Assembly: GCA_934675465.1 (NCBI GenBank)
Contig: CAKUQM010000009.1
Location: 1-56,341, forward strand
Source of the DNA: an uncultured Erysipelotrichaceae bacterium
GTDB lineage: Bacteria > Bacillota_I > Bacilli_A > Erysipelotrichales > Erysipelotrichaceae
Reading direction: 5' to 3'
Length of the DNA: 56,341 nucleotides
A program made the position numbers and the translations under genes. The notes beneath the pieces were generated by a model that was not told the DNA's origin, did not search any database, and was given only the letters and a program-made list of their open reading frames with translations. Shown here one piece after another: positions 39,863 to 48,238 of this stretch. The stretch's first letter is position 1. Each line of letters begins with the position of its first letter.

Positions 39863-42538
39863 CTATTCATCTACTTCTATAATTCGATATCCATCATACT
39901 CACCAGTCAATAACTTAGCCTGGTTTGCAATTTCAAAGATATCAGTTAATATTTTACCATCAGAATTAACATGTTCCTTAAAAGTATCAACAATCATTTG
40001 CTTTTCATCAACATTGACAAAATATTCATGGCTCATCATCACATCAACAAATTGTCTTAAACCTTCTAAGTCCGTGAACACTAAACGATGTAAAATAATA
40101 ATCTTTTGGCCTTCTTCATAATCAGATGCGAATGATTCTTTAAGCTCATAAACACCCTTTATAAAGCCATTACTTAAATAAGGATATAAGGCAACAATCG
40201 AATCATAAATCTTTTTATTTAATTCATTAATTCTTTCTTGCTTATTCTTAAAGTCATCAACCTCATACTCATTGTTAGTAAATTCATCAAACAAATCACC
40301 AACATAATCAGTTTCTTCTTTAGGTCCTAAATCAAAATCAGCCTCATCTCCATCAGAATCCTCATCGCTTTTATCTATGCCTAAGTCAAATTCCCCTTGT
40401 TCTAAGATATCTAAACCAGGATTTGGAATATATAATTCTTCCAAAGAGCGATTATTGTATTCCTCAAGATAATCATTTTCAACTATCTCAGGAGCATCTT
40501 TTTTGTCTTCACTAGGACACAAAGTATTACATGATTCAATAAGTTCAGAAAGACTTCTCATTCCTGGAACATCATCTTCTAGTAAACTAATTTGGTCATC
40601 GTCCTTTAATTCACTTAAAAACGAAGAAATTGAACCTTGTTCATCTACATCAATATCATCAAACAAGTAATCATCTTCTTTTTCCTCATCTGTATGATCC
40701 GCGTAATTACTTAACTTTTCAGACAAAGGTACATCATCAAGCAACGAAATCTCATCACCATCATAAGAGAACTCTTCATCGATATTTTCATCCTTAGTGG
40801 CCTCTAAAATACCTTCATCCATACTTAACGTATCAAGAACACCCAACATATCCTCAGAGAACTTTGGCTCCTCAATAACAGGCTCACAAGGTGGAATAAT
40901 ATCCTTCAATCTACCAACAATACTATCAACATCATTACCAATATCAATACTTGGCTCCTCAATACGCTTTTCAATAACGATTGGTTTAGACTCCTTATTC
41001 CAATCCTCATCTATAACCTCAGTTATTGGAGGCAATATCTTTTCTATTCTATCAACAATACTATCTATATCACTTCCAATATCATTTGTAGGTTCCTCAA
41101 TTCTAGGTTCTACAATAATTGGCTTTGATACTTTATTCCATTCTTCATTAATAGCTTCAGTTATCGGTGGAAGAATCTTTTCAATTCTTTCTACAATACT
41201 ATCGATATCATTACCAATATCAATAGTTGGTTCTTCTTTTCTTTCCTCTACTACAAAAGGTTTAGATTCCTTTTCCCACTTTTCATCAACAACAGTTTCA
41301 ACAGGAGGTAGAATATCTTCTAACCTTCCAACAATACTATCGACATCATTACCAATATCATTTGTAGCTTCTTCAACACGTTTTTCAACAACAGACTCTT
41401 CTTCGGTAGAATCATCATTGTCTATTGCATTTTCACAAACCACTTCTTTGTCTTTCAACATATTAGTAGGTGAAAGAGTATCATCAACAGGTTCTTCTTC
41501 AATCAACACATCAATAGGTCTTAGAAGATTCTCTAAATCAACATCAGGCTCTTCCTCTAATTCAGCAAGCTCATCTTCGTTGATCTCTTCATATTCATCA
41601 ACACGCTTAAAGACACCATCCAATAAAGAATCATTATTAGGATTTAATTCCTCATATTTAACTTCATCTAAACCAGAACATAAAGATTCAAATTCGGCAA
41701 ATTCCTCATCTTTATTGTCGTCTTCTTTTATTTCATCGCCTTCTTCATCAACACCAACATTTTTAAGCACATCAAAAGAATTGATTACTTCATCTAACTT
41801 AACTTCCTTTTCCTCAGGCTTATTTGTATTAGTAAAAAATTCCGAAATTGTATCTCTAATTAATTGTTTAATCTCATCAGCTTTTAAACTATTATCCTTT
41901 TCAATTTCATCCTCTTCAATAATTTCTTCAATTGAATCATCACTAGGTTCTTCATTCTCCTCAACAGAAGGCTCTTTGGTTAAGGCTTCAAATTCAGTTT
42001 CAACATCCACAAAAGGATTTAATACAGGCTCTTCAACCTTGATATTCTCATTGGCTATGATTTCAGAAAAAAGCGAATCTAATTCTTCATTATCGCTACC
42101 AGGAACCTCAATCTTCCTATTGTCCTCAATATATGAATCATTCGCAGCCCTAGCAATTTGAGTCTCAAAATCATTTGTTTCCTCAAACTTAGAAGGCTCT
42201 CTTAAAATAGAAATAAGATGATTCACCATCTCCTCATCTTTTTCATCATTTTCTTTTTTGAAATCAACATTAAAAATATCGTTGAATTCATCAATCATCT
42301 TAGAAGAATCATTGATAAAATCATTAAAAGCCTCTCTACCCGCATTAATTAAATCATTAGACTTATCTTGAACACCACCAAAAGATGAGCCTAAACGTTT
42401 TCCTAGCTCACTTTTAATCTTATCCAAATCAATTTCATCTAATTCTTTTATTTCTTCACTGTTATCCTTAATTTGTTTTTTCAAATAATCAGCAGCTGAA
42501 GAAACAAAACCTAATAGAGCAATATTCTTATCTTCCAT
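39863..42538 (-). CDS. Large acidic repeat protein of unknown function
   Basis: Unrecognised soluble protein of 891 residues without signal peptide or membrane segment. An N-terminal helical part (1-100) is followed by a long, Asp/Glu-rich, probably disordered region. Residues 383-566 hold four tandem 46-residue repeats with the core DIGNDIDSIVERIEKILPP and a trailing W-x-KxSKP. A globular, more hydrophobic C-terminus (about 755-891) contains YPYLSNGFIKGVYELKESF and is the best candidate for a conserved domain. It sits between trmR (2 nt upstream) and the SH3 membrane protein gene (19 nt downstream). A scaffold role is possible but not shown. An opposite-strand frame across it is a Ser-rich shadow. 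Confidence 0.85.
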   Translation of the reverse strand: MEDKNIALLGFVSSAADYLKKQIKDNSEEIKELDEIDLDKIKSELGKRLGSSFGGVQDKSNDLINAGREAFNDFINDSSKMIDEFNDIFNVDFKKENDEKDEEMVNHLISILREPSKFEETNDFETQIARAANDSYIEDNRKIEVPGSDNEELDSLFSEIIANENIKVEEPVLNPFVDVETEFEALTKEPSVEENEEPSDDSIEEIIEEDEIEKDNSLKADEIKQLIRDTISEFFTNTNKPEEKEVKLDEVINSFDVLKNVGVDEEGDEIKEDDNKDEEFAEFESLCSGLDEVKYEELNPNNDSLLDGVFKRVDEYEEINEDELAELEEEPDVDLENLLRPIDVLIEEEPVDDTLSPTNMLKDKEVVCENAIDNDDSTEEESVVEKRVEEATNDIGNDVDSIVGRLEDILPPVETVVDEKWEKESKPFVVEERKEEPTIDIGNDIDSIVERIEKILPPITEAINEEWNKVSKPIIVEPRIEEPTNDIGSDIDSIVDRIEKILPPITEVIDEDWNKESKPIVIEKRIEEPSIDIGNDVDSIVGRLKDIIPPCEPVIEEPKFSEDMLGVLDTLSMDEGILEATKDENIDEEFSYDGDEISLLDDVPLSEKLSNYADHTDEEKEDDYLFDDIDVDEQGSISSFLSELKDDDQISLLEDDVPGMRSLSELIESCNTLCPSEDKKDAPEIVENDYLEEYNNRSLEELYIPNPGLDILEQGEFDLGIDKSDEDSDGDEADFDLGPKEETDYVGDLFDEFTNNEYEVDDFKNKQERINELNKKIYDSIVALYPYLSNGFIKGVYELKESFASDYEEGQKIIILHRLVFTDLEGLRQFVDVMMSHEYFVNVDEKQMIVDTFKEHVNSDGKILTDIFEIANQAKLLTGEYDGYRIIEVDE
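40841..41392 (-). repeat. Four in-frame tandem repeats of 138 bp
   Basis: The units run 41392-41255, 41254-41117, 41116-40979 and 40978-40841. Each encodes 46 residues; there are no insertions or deletions between them. The first three share W-x-KxSKP at their ends; the fourth diverges after IIPP. Codon usage differs between units, so the copies are not recent exact duplications. Confidence 0.9.
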
Positions 42539-42540
42539 AT

Positions 42541-43119
42541 TTATTTCTTAATAGCTATTAAGATGCCATCTCCGATTTCATCATGCATTATTATATCAAA
42601 ACGCTCATCATTTACCATAAAATCGCGGAAATTAACGATTTTTTTAAGCATAGAACGTAGACTTCTACTATTGATTTCATCAATTTTGTATATCAAGCCA
42701 TGGAAAATCATATTGTCATAAATAAAGACACCACCTTTTTTTAAATTATTATAAAATTGCTCAGTATACTTACCATATTGAGCCTTAGCAGCATCCACAA
42801 AAATCAAATCATACGTCTTTAGAGTCTTAAATTCTTCGATTGGCATAAAATGAACATCAATTTGATTATCAAAACCGTTATCTTTGATATTTACAACAGC
42901 CTGTTTATACATATCTTCATTACGCTCAATCGTATCAATATGTATACCTTTGTCAAGACTTGCCATATGCATACTTGAATACCCAACAGCAGTACCAAGC
43001 TCAAGAATATCCTTAGCACCTGTAACCTCAACTGTCTTTAGCACAAACAAGAGCCCATCATCTTTAATAATGGGCACCTTGTCTTCTAAAGCTTTTGTCT
43101 TTACTTCATCAATTATCAT
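42541..43119 (-). CDS. trmR: tRNA 5-hydroxyuridine methyltransferase (TrmR/YrrM-like)
   Basis: SAM-dependent O-methyltransferase of 192 residues that in B. subtilis methylates 5-hydroxyuridine at the wobble position to mo5U. The SAM site ILELGTAVGYSSMHMA (about 38-53) and the metal-binding DLIFVDAAKAQYGKY and YDNMIFHG segments fit the family. Its ATG overlaps the phosphomutase stop as TAATG, so translation is coupled. A catechol O-methyltransferase-like role is the less likely alternative. Confidence 0.85.
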   Translation of the reverse strand: MIIDEVKTKALEDKVPIIKDDGLLFVLKTVEVTGAKDILELGTAVGYSSMHMASLDKGIHIDTIERNEDMYKQAVVNIKDNGFDNQIDVHFMPIEEFKTLKTYDLIFVDAAKAQYGKYTEQFYNNLKKGGVFIYDNMIFHGLIYKIDEINSRSLRSMLKKIVNFRDFMVNDERFDIIMHDEIGDGILIAIKK

Positions 43120-44801
43120 TACTTAATAATTTCACTCATGATCTTCTTGAAATCATCACACTTCTTAACAGCAGCATCATAAGTAGCATCCTTAGTAGAT
43201 AAGTAAATCTTACACTTAGGCTCTGTACCACTAGGTCTAATAGCGATAAATGAGCCATCTTCTAAGTAATACTTAATCGCATCAGTAACATCGAAACCTG
43301 TTAAATCCTCTACTCTACCATCACTGTAAGTAGTTTTTTGAGTCTTATAATCCTCAATCTTAACAGTCTTATAGCCATCAATACTAAATGGATTCTCACG
43401 GATATTCTTCATGATAGCTGCTAACTTCTCAGCTCCATCAGCACCTGGAAGCATAATAGACATTTGAGCATCAAAATATGCACCAACCTTATCAAAAATA
43501 CCTAATAAAACATCATACAATGTCTTACCTTGATTATGATAATAAACAGCTTCTTCAGCCAACATCATACAAGCCTGAGTAGCATCCTTATCTCTAACAA
43601 ACGGCGCAATCAAAGAACCATAAGATTCTTCATAACCAAAGACATAAGTCTTCTTACCATTCTTTTCATATTGTTTAACCTTATTACCAATAAACTTGAA
43701 ACCAGTCAAAGTCTTCTCACACTCTACACCATAGTAGTTTGCGACAGCCTCACCGATATCACTAGTAACAATTGTATTAAACATAACAGGATGATCAACT
43801 TCCATACCTAATTCTTTTCTTGTACTTAAGATATATTCAAGAAGAAGAGCACCAGTTTGATTACCATTAAATACATGATAATCGCCATCCTTTTTAACGC
43901 CTACACCCATTCTATCGCCATCAGGATCACAAACCAACAATAAGTCCGCATCAACCTTTCTAGCCAATTCAATAACACCCTCATAAGCACCTGCTTCTTC
44001 AGGGTTTGGAGTCTTAGTATTAGGGAAATCGCCATCAGGAATAGCTTGTTCTTCCACTACATAAACATCAAAACCAGCTCTTCTTAAAGTTTCTCTAACT
44101 GGAATATTACTTGCACCATGTTCAGGAGAGAAAACAATCTTAAGTTTATCTTTATTAGGAAGATCCTTTCTTAAAGAAATGCTTATTACTTCCTTATAGT
44201 AAGCTTCATCAACTTCAGTATTAACAATATTAATTAAACTCTTATCATAATCACCAATTGTGATAGAAAGTGGATCCTCAATCTTATTAACCTCAGCAGT
44301 AACCTTCTCAGCTAGCTCAGGAATAAGTTGACAGCCAGTCTCATCATACAATTTATAACCATTATATTGTTTAGGATTATGAGAAGCAGTAATCATAATA
44401 CCGCCATCACACTTAAAATATCTAGTCGCAAAAGACAATTCAGGAGTAGGTCTTAATGAATCGAATAAGTAAGTCTTAATTCCCTTACTAGCCAAAAGAG
44501 CAGCACAATCATAAGCATAATCCTTTGAATTATGACGATTATCATAACCAATTGCGACGCCATCTTTATTATTAGCATTTAAATAATTCGCAAAACCTAA
44601 AGTAGCCTTTCTAATTGTATAAATATTAATGCGATCAGTACCTACACCCATGACACCACGCATACCTGCAGTACCAAACTTAATATTTGTATAAAAAGCA
44701 TTCTCGATATCCTTCTCAGACATCTTTAACATTTCTTCTCTAGACTTTGCATCTAAATTAGGATGATTCAACCAATTATTATAAGTATCTTTATATGACA
44801 T
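43119..44801 (-). CDS. Alpha-phosphohexomutase (phosphoglucomutase/phosphomannomutase)
   Basis: Interconverts glucose 1- and 6-phosphate (and often mannose phosphates), feeding glycolipid and wall precursors. The 560 residues carry the phosphoserine loop ITASHNP with Ser140, the metal-binding loop DPDGDRMG, the sugar-binding GYEESYG and the phosphate-binding RPSGTEPK. This is the PgcA-like long subgroup. The start at 44801 (MSYKDT) has AGAAGGG 7 nt upstream; the ATG at 44807 is too close to it. It stands downstream of ptsH behind a weak terminator. Confidence 0.94.
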   Translation of the reverse strand: MSYKDTYNNWLNHPNLDAKSREEMLKMSEKDIENAFYTNIKFGTAGMRGVMGVGTDRINIYTIRKATLGFANYLNANNKDGVAIGYDNRHNSKDYAYDCAALLASKGIKTYLFDSLRPTPELSFATRYFKCDGGIMITASHNPKQYNGYKLYDETGCQLIPELAEKVTAEVNKIEDPLSITIGDYDKSLINIVNTEVDEAYYKEVISISLRKDLPNKDKLKIVFSPEHGASNIPVRETLRRAGFDVYVVEEQAIPDGDFPNTKTPNPEEAGAYEGVIELARKVDADLLLVCDPDGDRMGVGVKKDGDYHVFNGNQTGALLLEYILSTRKELGMEVDHPVMFNTIVTSDIGEAVANYYGVECEKTLTGFKFIGNKVKQYEKNGKKTYVFGYEESYGSLIAPFVRDKDATQACMMLAEEAVYYHNQGKTLYDVLLGIFDKVGAYFDAQMSIMLPGADGAEKLAAIMKNIRENPFSIDGYKTVKIEDYKTQKTTYSDGRVEDLTGFDVTDAIKYYLEDGSFIAIRPSGTEPKCKIYLSTKDATYDAAVKKCDDFKKIMSEIIK

Positions 44802-44823
44802 ATTCATTCCCTTCTAGTTTTAA

Positions 44824-44849
44824 AATAGAGAAGCATCAGCTTCTCTATT
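44824..44849 (-). terminator. Terminator after ptsH
   Basis: AATAGAGAAGC-TGAT-GCTTCTCTATT has an 11-bp perfect stem on the minus strand, followed by TTAAAAC. The short U-tract suggests partial readthrough into the phosphomutase gene, for which no separate promoter is evident. Confidence 0.7.
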
Positions 44850-44877
44850 CATAATTATTCTTTATTATTAGTTTAGA

Positions 44878-45144
44878 TTAAGCTATAACCTTTTGAGCCT
44901 TCAAAATATCTTCGATTTGCTTGATAGCTTCTTCTTCATCCTCACCATCACAGCTGATTGTAATCTCTGATTGAGTAGGGATACCTAAAGACATAACACC
45001 CATAATTGACTTCATATTAACAGTCTTACCATTATAAGCAACCTTAACTTCGCTCTTGAACTTGCTAGCAGCATTAACAGCTACAGTAGCAGGACGAGCA
45101 TGAAGACCAACCGGATCTACAACTAATACACTAATTTCTTTCAT
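44878..45144 (-). CDS. ptsH: Phosphocarrier protein HPr
   Basis: General phosphocarrier of the sugar phosphotransferase system. The 88 residues have the phosphorylated His15 in VGLHARPAT and Ser46 in NMKSIMGVMSLG, the site used by HPr kinase in low-GC Gram-positives for CcpA-dependent catabolite repression. Enzyme I (ptsI) does not follow, unlike in most Bacillota. An AAGGAGA site lies 11 nt before the ATG. A cre-like palindrome is located between its -35 and -10 boxes, suggesting feedback control. Confidence 0.97.
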   Translation of the reverse strand: MKEISVLVVDPVGLHARPATVAVNAASKFKSEVKVAYNGKTVNMKSIMGVMSLGIPTQSEITISCDGEDEEEAIKQIEDILKAQKVIA

Positions 45145-45175
45145 TTTAAAAAAAATCTCCTTTTCAATTACTTCT

Positions 45176-45204
45176 ATTTTAAATCTTGAGAAAGCGCTTT
45201 ACAA
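45176..45204 (-). promoter_or_regulatory. ptsH promoter with internal cre-like site
   Basis: TTGTAA (45199-45204) and TAAAAT (45176-45181) are 17 nt apart on the minus strand. The palindrome AAAGCGCTTT (45191-45200) lies in the spacer and -35, with the same AAGCGCTT core as the two mglB operators. Binding there would block the promoter. Confidence 0.65.
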
Positions 45205-45215
45205 TAGTTTTTAGA

Positions 45216-45674
45216 TTATTTATGATAAGTTTCATGATTTAAAATTTTAAAACAACGATAAATTTGTTCAAGAATAATAAGACGCGTCATTTGATGCAAG
45301 AAGGTCATATCAGAAAGTTTCAACCTAAAATTAGCACGCTTTTTAACTTCTTCTCCCAAGCCCAAAGAACCACCTATCACAAAAGTAATTTTTGAATAAG
45401 ACACAAACAACTTATCTATTTTCTTCGCAAAAGACACAGAATCCAAAGGCTCACCATGTAAATCCAAAAGAATTACATAATCATCCTTATCTATCTTAGA
45501 CATAATTCTAGAAGCTTCAATATCAAGAACTTCTTTCCCATTATCCCTAATCGGTTCATCCTTAACCTCAATTACCTCTAACTTATGATACTTTTGAATT
45601 CTCTTTTGATAGTCATCAATCAAAGCCTTAAGTGAAGCATCCTTAACCCTGCCAACACAAATAAGCTTAAGCAT
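45216..45674 (-). CDS. rlmH: 23S rRNA pseudouridine-1915 N3-methyltransferase
   Basis: SPOUT-class methyltransferase that modifies the pseudouridine at position 1915 in helix 69 of 23S rRNA. The 152 residues are slightly short of the usual 155-159. The trefoil-knot SAM site VIGGSLGLGEEV and the conserved LSDMTFLHQMTRLILLEQ-like region and C-terminal YRCFKILNHETYHK are diagnostic. It overlaps the HtrA-like gene by 8 nt and ends the long operon from rpsF. No terminator follows, so readthrough into ptsH is possible. Confidence 0.96.
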   Translation of the reverse strand: MLKLICVGRVKDASLKALIDDYQKRIQKYHKLEVIEVKDEPIRDNGKEVLDIEASRIMSKIDKDDYVILLDLHGEPLDSVSFAKKIDKLFVSYSKITFVIGGSLGLGEEVKKRANFRLKLSDMTFLHQMTRLIILEQIYRCFKILNHETYHK

Positions 45675-46710
45675 CTATTACTCCCTGTAACTTGATCTTT
45701 TCACCATTTCTTATAATCTCAAAAGTAAAATTTAATTCTTCAGAATACATCAAACTCAACAAAGAATTACTATCAACTAGTTTCACATCATTAATCTTTG
45801 TAATGACATCAGCCTTAAGAATACCTATTTTAGAAGCGAAACTAAAAGGCAACACTTCGCTAACATAATAACCTTCACTTAAATCAACATTGATATTCAA
45901 ACTATTAACTTCATAATTCTCTAAGTCTTTAATATACTTACCCTTAAATCCAAAATTAACACGTCTATAAGATAAGTTATTATATAAACAATCTAAGACT
46001 TTTTTAAGTTCATCACCGGTTAACGCAAAAGTGATATCATCATCCTGCATCAAAATGCTACCAACTAGTTCGCCATTCATATTAAGTACAGGAGCACCAC
46101 TATACCCTGATGTGAAATCACCACTTAATTGAATCAAACCAAGATAATATTCATAGTTTTCTTCATTAAAAGATATCTGATTCTTGATTTCTTGATAATT
46201 CTTAGAAACCATTCCAAACTTGTTAGAAAAAGCATAATCCATAGAATTATTAGTGCCAATGCTAAGAACAAATTCGCCATCTTTTAATAATGTACTATCA
46301 CCAAACTTTAATTCTTGGACATCGAAAGGAAAATCACATTCAAGCAAGGCTACATCCGCAAACAAGTCGCTACCATATACCTTACCATTTACCTTAACTC
46401 CATTATTAAAAGTAATATTTACATTATCACCCTCACTAACACCATGGAATGATGTGGCTACATAAACCAAATCATCTTTCTTCTTATAAATAAAACCACT
46501 AGAAACCTTACCATTTTGTTCAACTGCCACCATAGAAGACTTAGTATTTTTTATAACTTCACTAAAATCAGTAGAAAAACCAGTAACCCTAACTTCTTCG
46601 ATATTAGTACCATCGCTATCATTGTTGTTATTTGAAATAGCAATAGAACTAACTATCAATAGCCAAATAAAAGTGATAGAAAAAAGACAAATTATTACAT
46701 TCTTTCGCAT
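45667..46710 (-). CDS. Membrane-anchored HtrA-like serine protease with PDZ domain
   Basis: S1C protease of 347 residues, anchored by one N-terminal helix (about 5-25) with the protease outside. The catalytic triad is His89 (SFHGVSE), Asp119 (LFADVALLE) and Ser204 (SGYSGAPVLN; most HtrA enzymes have GNSGGP). A PDZ domain occupies about 255-347. It is shorter than DegP and resembles HtrA/YyxA, which in Bacillota is also encoded next to rlmH. The altered serine motif may affect activity but keeps all three catalytic residues. It follows the M23 peptidase gene by one base. Confidence 0.88.
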   Translation of the reverse strand: MRKNVIICLFSITFIWLLIVSSIAISNNNNDSDGTNIEEVRVTGFSTDFSEVIKNTKSSMVAVEQNGKVSSGFIYKKKDDLVYVATSFHGVSEGDNVNITFNNGVKVNGKVYGSDLFADVALLECDFPFDVQELKFGDSTLLKDGEFVLSIGTNNSMDYAFSNKFGMVSKNYQEIKNQISFNEENYEYYLGLIQLSGDFTSGYSGAPVLNMNGELVGSILMQDDDITFALTGDELKKVLDCLYNNLSYRRVNFGFKGKYIKDLENYEVNSLNINVDLSEGYYVSEVLPFSFASKIGILKADVITKINDVKLVDSNSLLSLMYSEELNFTFEIIRNGEKIKLQGVIDA

Positions 46711-46711
46711 A

Positions 46712-48238
46712 TTAACTCCAAGGAACCTGTGTACAATCCATTATCGTACATGCATCAGTCAAATGCCCATCAACAATAAAGTGGAAGTGGGTATGAACAC
46801 CAAACGCATAACCAGTAGAACCCATTACACCAATTTGTTCACCTCTACTTACAACCTGACCAGCACTAACTATAATCTTCGACATATGGCCATAATGTGT
46901 TTTATAACCGTTTTGATGGTCAATAACCACAAAGTTACCATCAATGCCATTATAGCTAGCAGTTTCAACTATACCAGTATCAGCCGCATAAACATTACCA
47001 TAACGCTCATACTGATTGACAAAGTCAGTACCCATATGAGAACCAATACCTGGAATATAGTAACAACCCCAACCACAAGTAATCTTAGGATTATCAACAG
47101 GCCATACATAGTTACCAGTACCAACATCGGCTTTTCTTGCTGTACCAACCTTAATAACACCCTGAATTGGCTGTCTAACCACATTACTAGACTTAACACT
47201 ACCGGTTTGTAAGACACCATTTGCCCAAGTCTCTTGATACAAGACATTCTTAAGACCATTGCTTTCTTCAGTCTCAATAATAGTAGTACCTGACTCAAGA
47301 GTTGCATCCTTAACATAAATAGGAGACTCAGGAGTAACTACCTCAGAAGCTAAACGATCCTTAAAAACTACCACATTAATAGGACTAGAAAAATATGTAA
47401 CATTAATGTTCATACCAGGTGTCAATACCTGATCGGTTGAAAAAATAATATCTCTATTAATAAGCATCAACTGCTTAGGAGACATATTCTTAAAACGATA
47501 ACCAATACCACGAAGAGTATCACCCTCTTTGGTAATATAATATTGTTTTTCACTATTACGCCCATAACATAGGTAATCATATATTTCATCAAAAGTAGTA
47601 AAAATATTATCAGGAGCCATAAAAGAACTTGAATAAGTTATTGTCTCCTCAATCTTTACATTCATATCAACACTACCAAAATCAACAGGTTCGGCAATCG
47701 TTTCACCCTTGGCAATCTTTTGAAAAGTTTCATCACTCACAAAATTCTTCAAGAAAGTATCTCTTGCCTGGTAAAACATTTCAAGATCACTTACATAAAT
47801 AACATCATAAACACCTTCGCTAGTTGAAAATTCAATAGCTGTAGTCTTAACACCCAACAAATCATTATTAATTAAATAAGAAACAATCTCGTTATCTTTA
47901 TTCTCATACTTGTTGAAAGTCTTTTCCTTGGTAAGCAACAAATCTTCACTTAAACCCAAAGATGTATTAGGAAACTTATCCACATACTTTTGATATTCGT
48001 TGTTTATCTCACTATAAAAAGTATCAAGACTTGTAATAACCCCAACAAGTTTACCTTGATAATATAAATAGTTATAAGTATTAACATCATTGCTTAAAAC
48101 CGCATTTTGATTGACAAGCGACTCAATAGAAAAACTCTCACCCTCAACCTTATTTTCATCCAATAAATAAGGAATTCCCATGACAATGGCAACACTTAAA
48201 ACTATACTAACTATTACTCCAATAATATCTTTTTTCAT
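46712..48238 (-). CDS. Membrane-anchored M23 endopeptidase with LysM and G5 domains
   Basis: Cell-wall metalloendopeptidase of 508 residues. An N-terminal membrane anchor (about 5-25) is followed by an unknown region, a LysM domain (about 232-280), a G5-like domain (about 286-366) and the peptidase M23 domain. Zinc ligands are His401 and Asp405 (HMGTDF) and the HFH pair His484/His486. The LysM and G5 parts should bind the glycan. It probably cleaves peptide cross-bridges during growth or division. The ATG overlaps the dnaB stop as TAATG, an unusual coupling of a wall hydrolase to the replicative helicase. Confidence 0.92.
   Translation of the reverse strand: MKKDIIGVIVSIVLSVAIVMGIPYLLDENKVEGESFSIESLVNQNAVLSNDVNTYNYLYYQGKLVGVITSLDTFYSEINNEYQKYVDKFPNTSLGLSEDLLLTKEKTFNKYENKDNEIVSYLINNDLLGVKTTAIEFSTSEGVYDVIYVSDLEMFYQARDTFLKNFVSDETFQKIAKGETIAEPVDFGSVDMNVKIEETITYSSSFMAPDNIFTTFDEIYDYLCYGRNSEKQYYITKEGDTLRGIGYRFKNMSPKQLMLINRDIIFSTDQVLTPGMNINVTYFSSPINVVVFKDRLASEVVTPESPIYVKDATLESGTTIIETEESNGLKNVLYQETWANGVLQTGSVKSSNVVRQPIQGVIKVGTARKADVGTGNYVWPVDNPKITCGWGCYYIPGIGSHMGTDFVNQYERYGNVYAADTGIVETASYNGIDGNFVVIDHQNGYKTHYGHMSKIIVSAGQVVSRGEQIGVMGSTGYAFGVHTHFHFIVDGHLTDACTIMDCTQVPWS

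Noticed and set aside
40841..41392. Regular repeats that could be taken for CRISPR
   Set aside because: Units are 138 bp, contiguous, in frame and coding; there are no short repeats with unique spacers and no cas genes.
40797..42161. Long plus-strand open frame of 454 codons
   Set aside because: It is antisense to the acidic repeat protein; the Ser-rich product is simply the complement of Glu/Asp codons, and it has no ribosome binding site or family features.
46622..47212. Plus-strand open frame of 196 codons
   Set aside because: Thr/Asn/Ile-rich mirror of the M23 and HtrA genes, without a start signal; a coding shadow.
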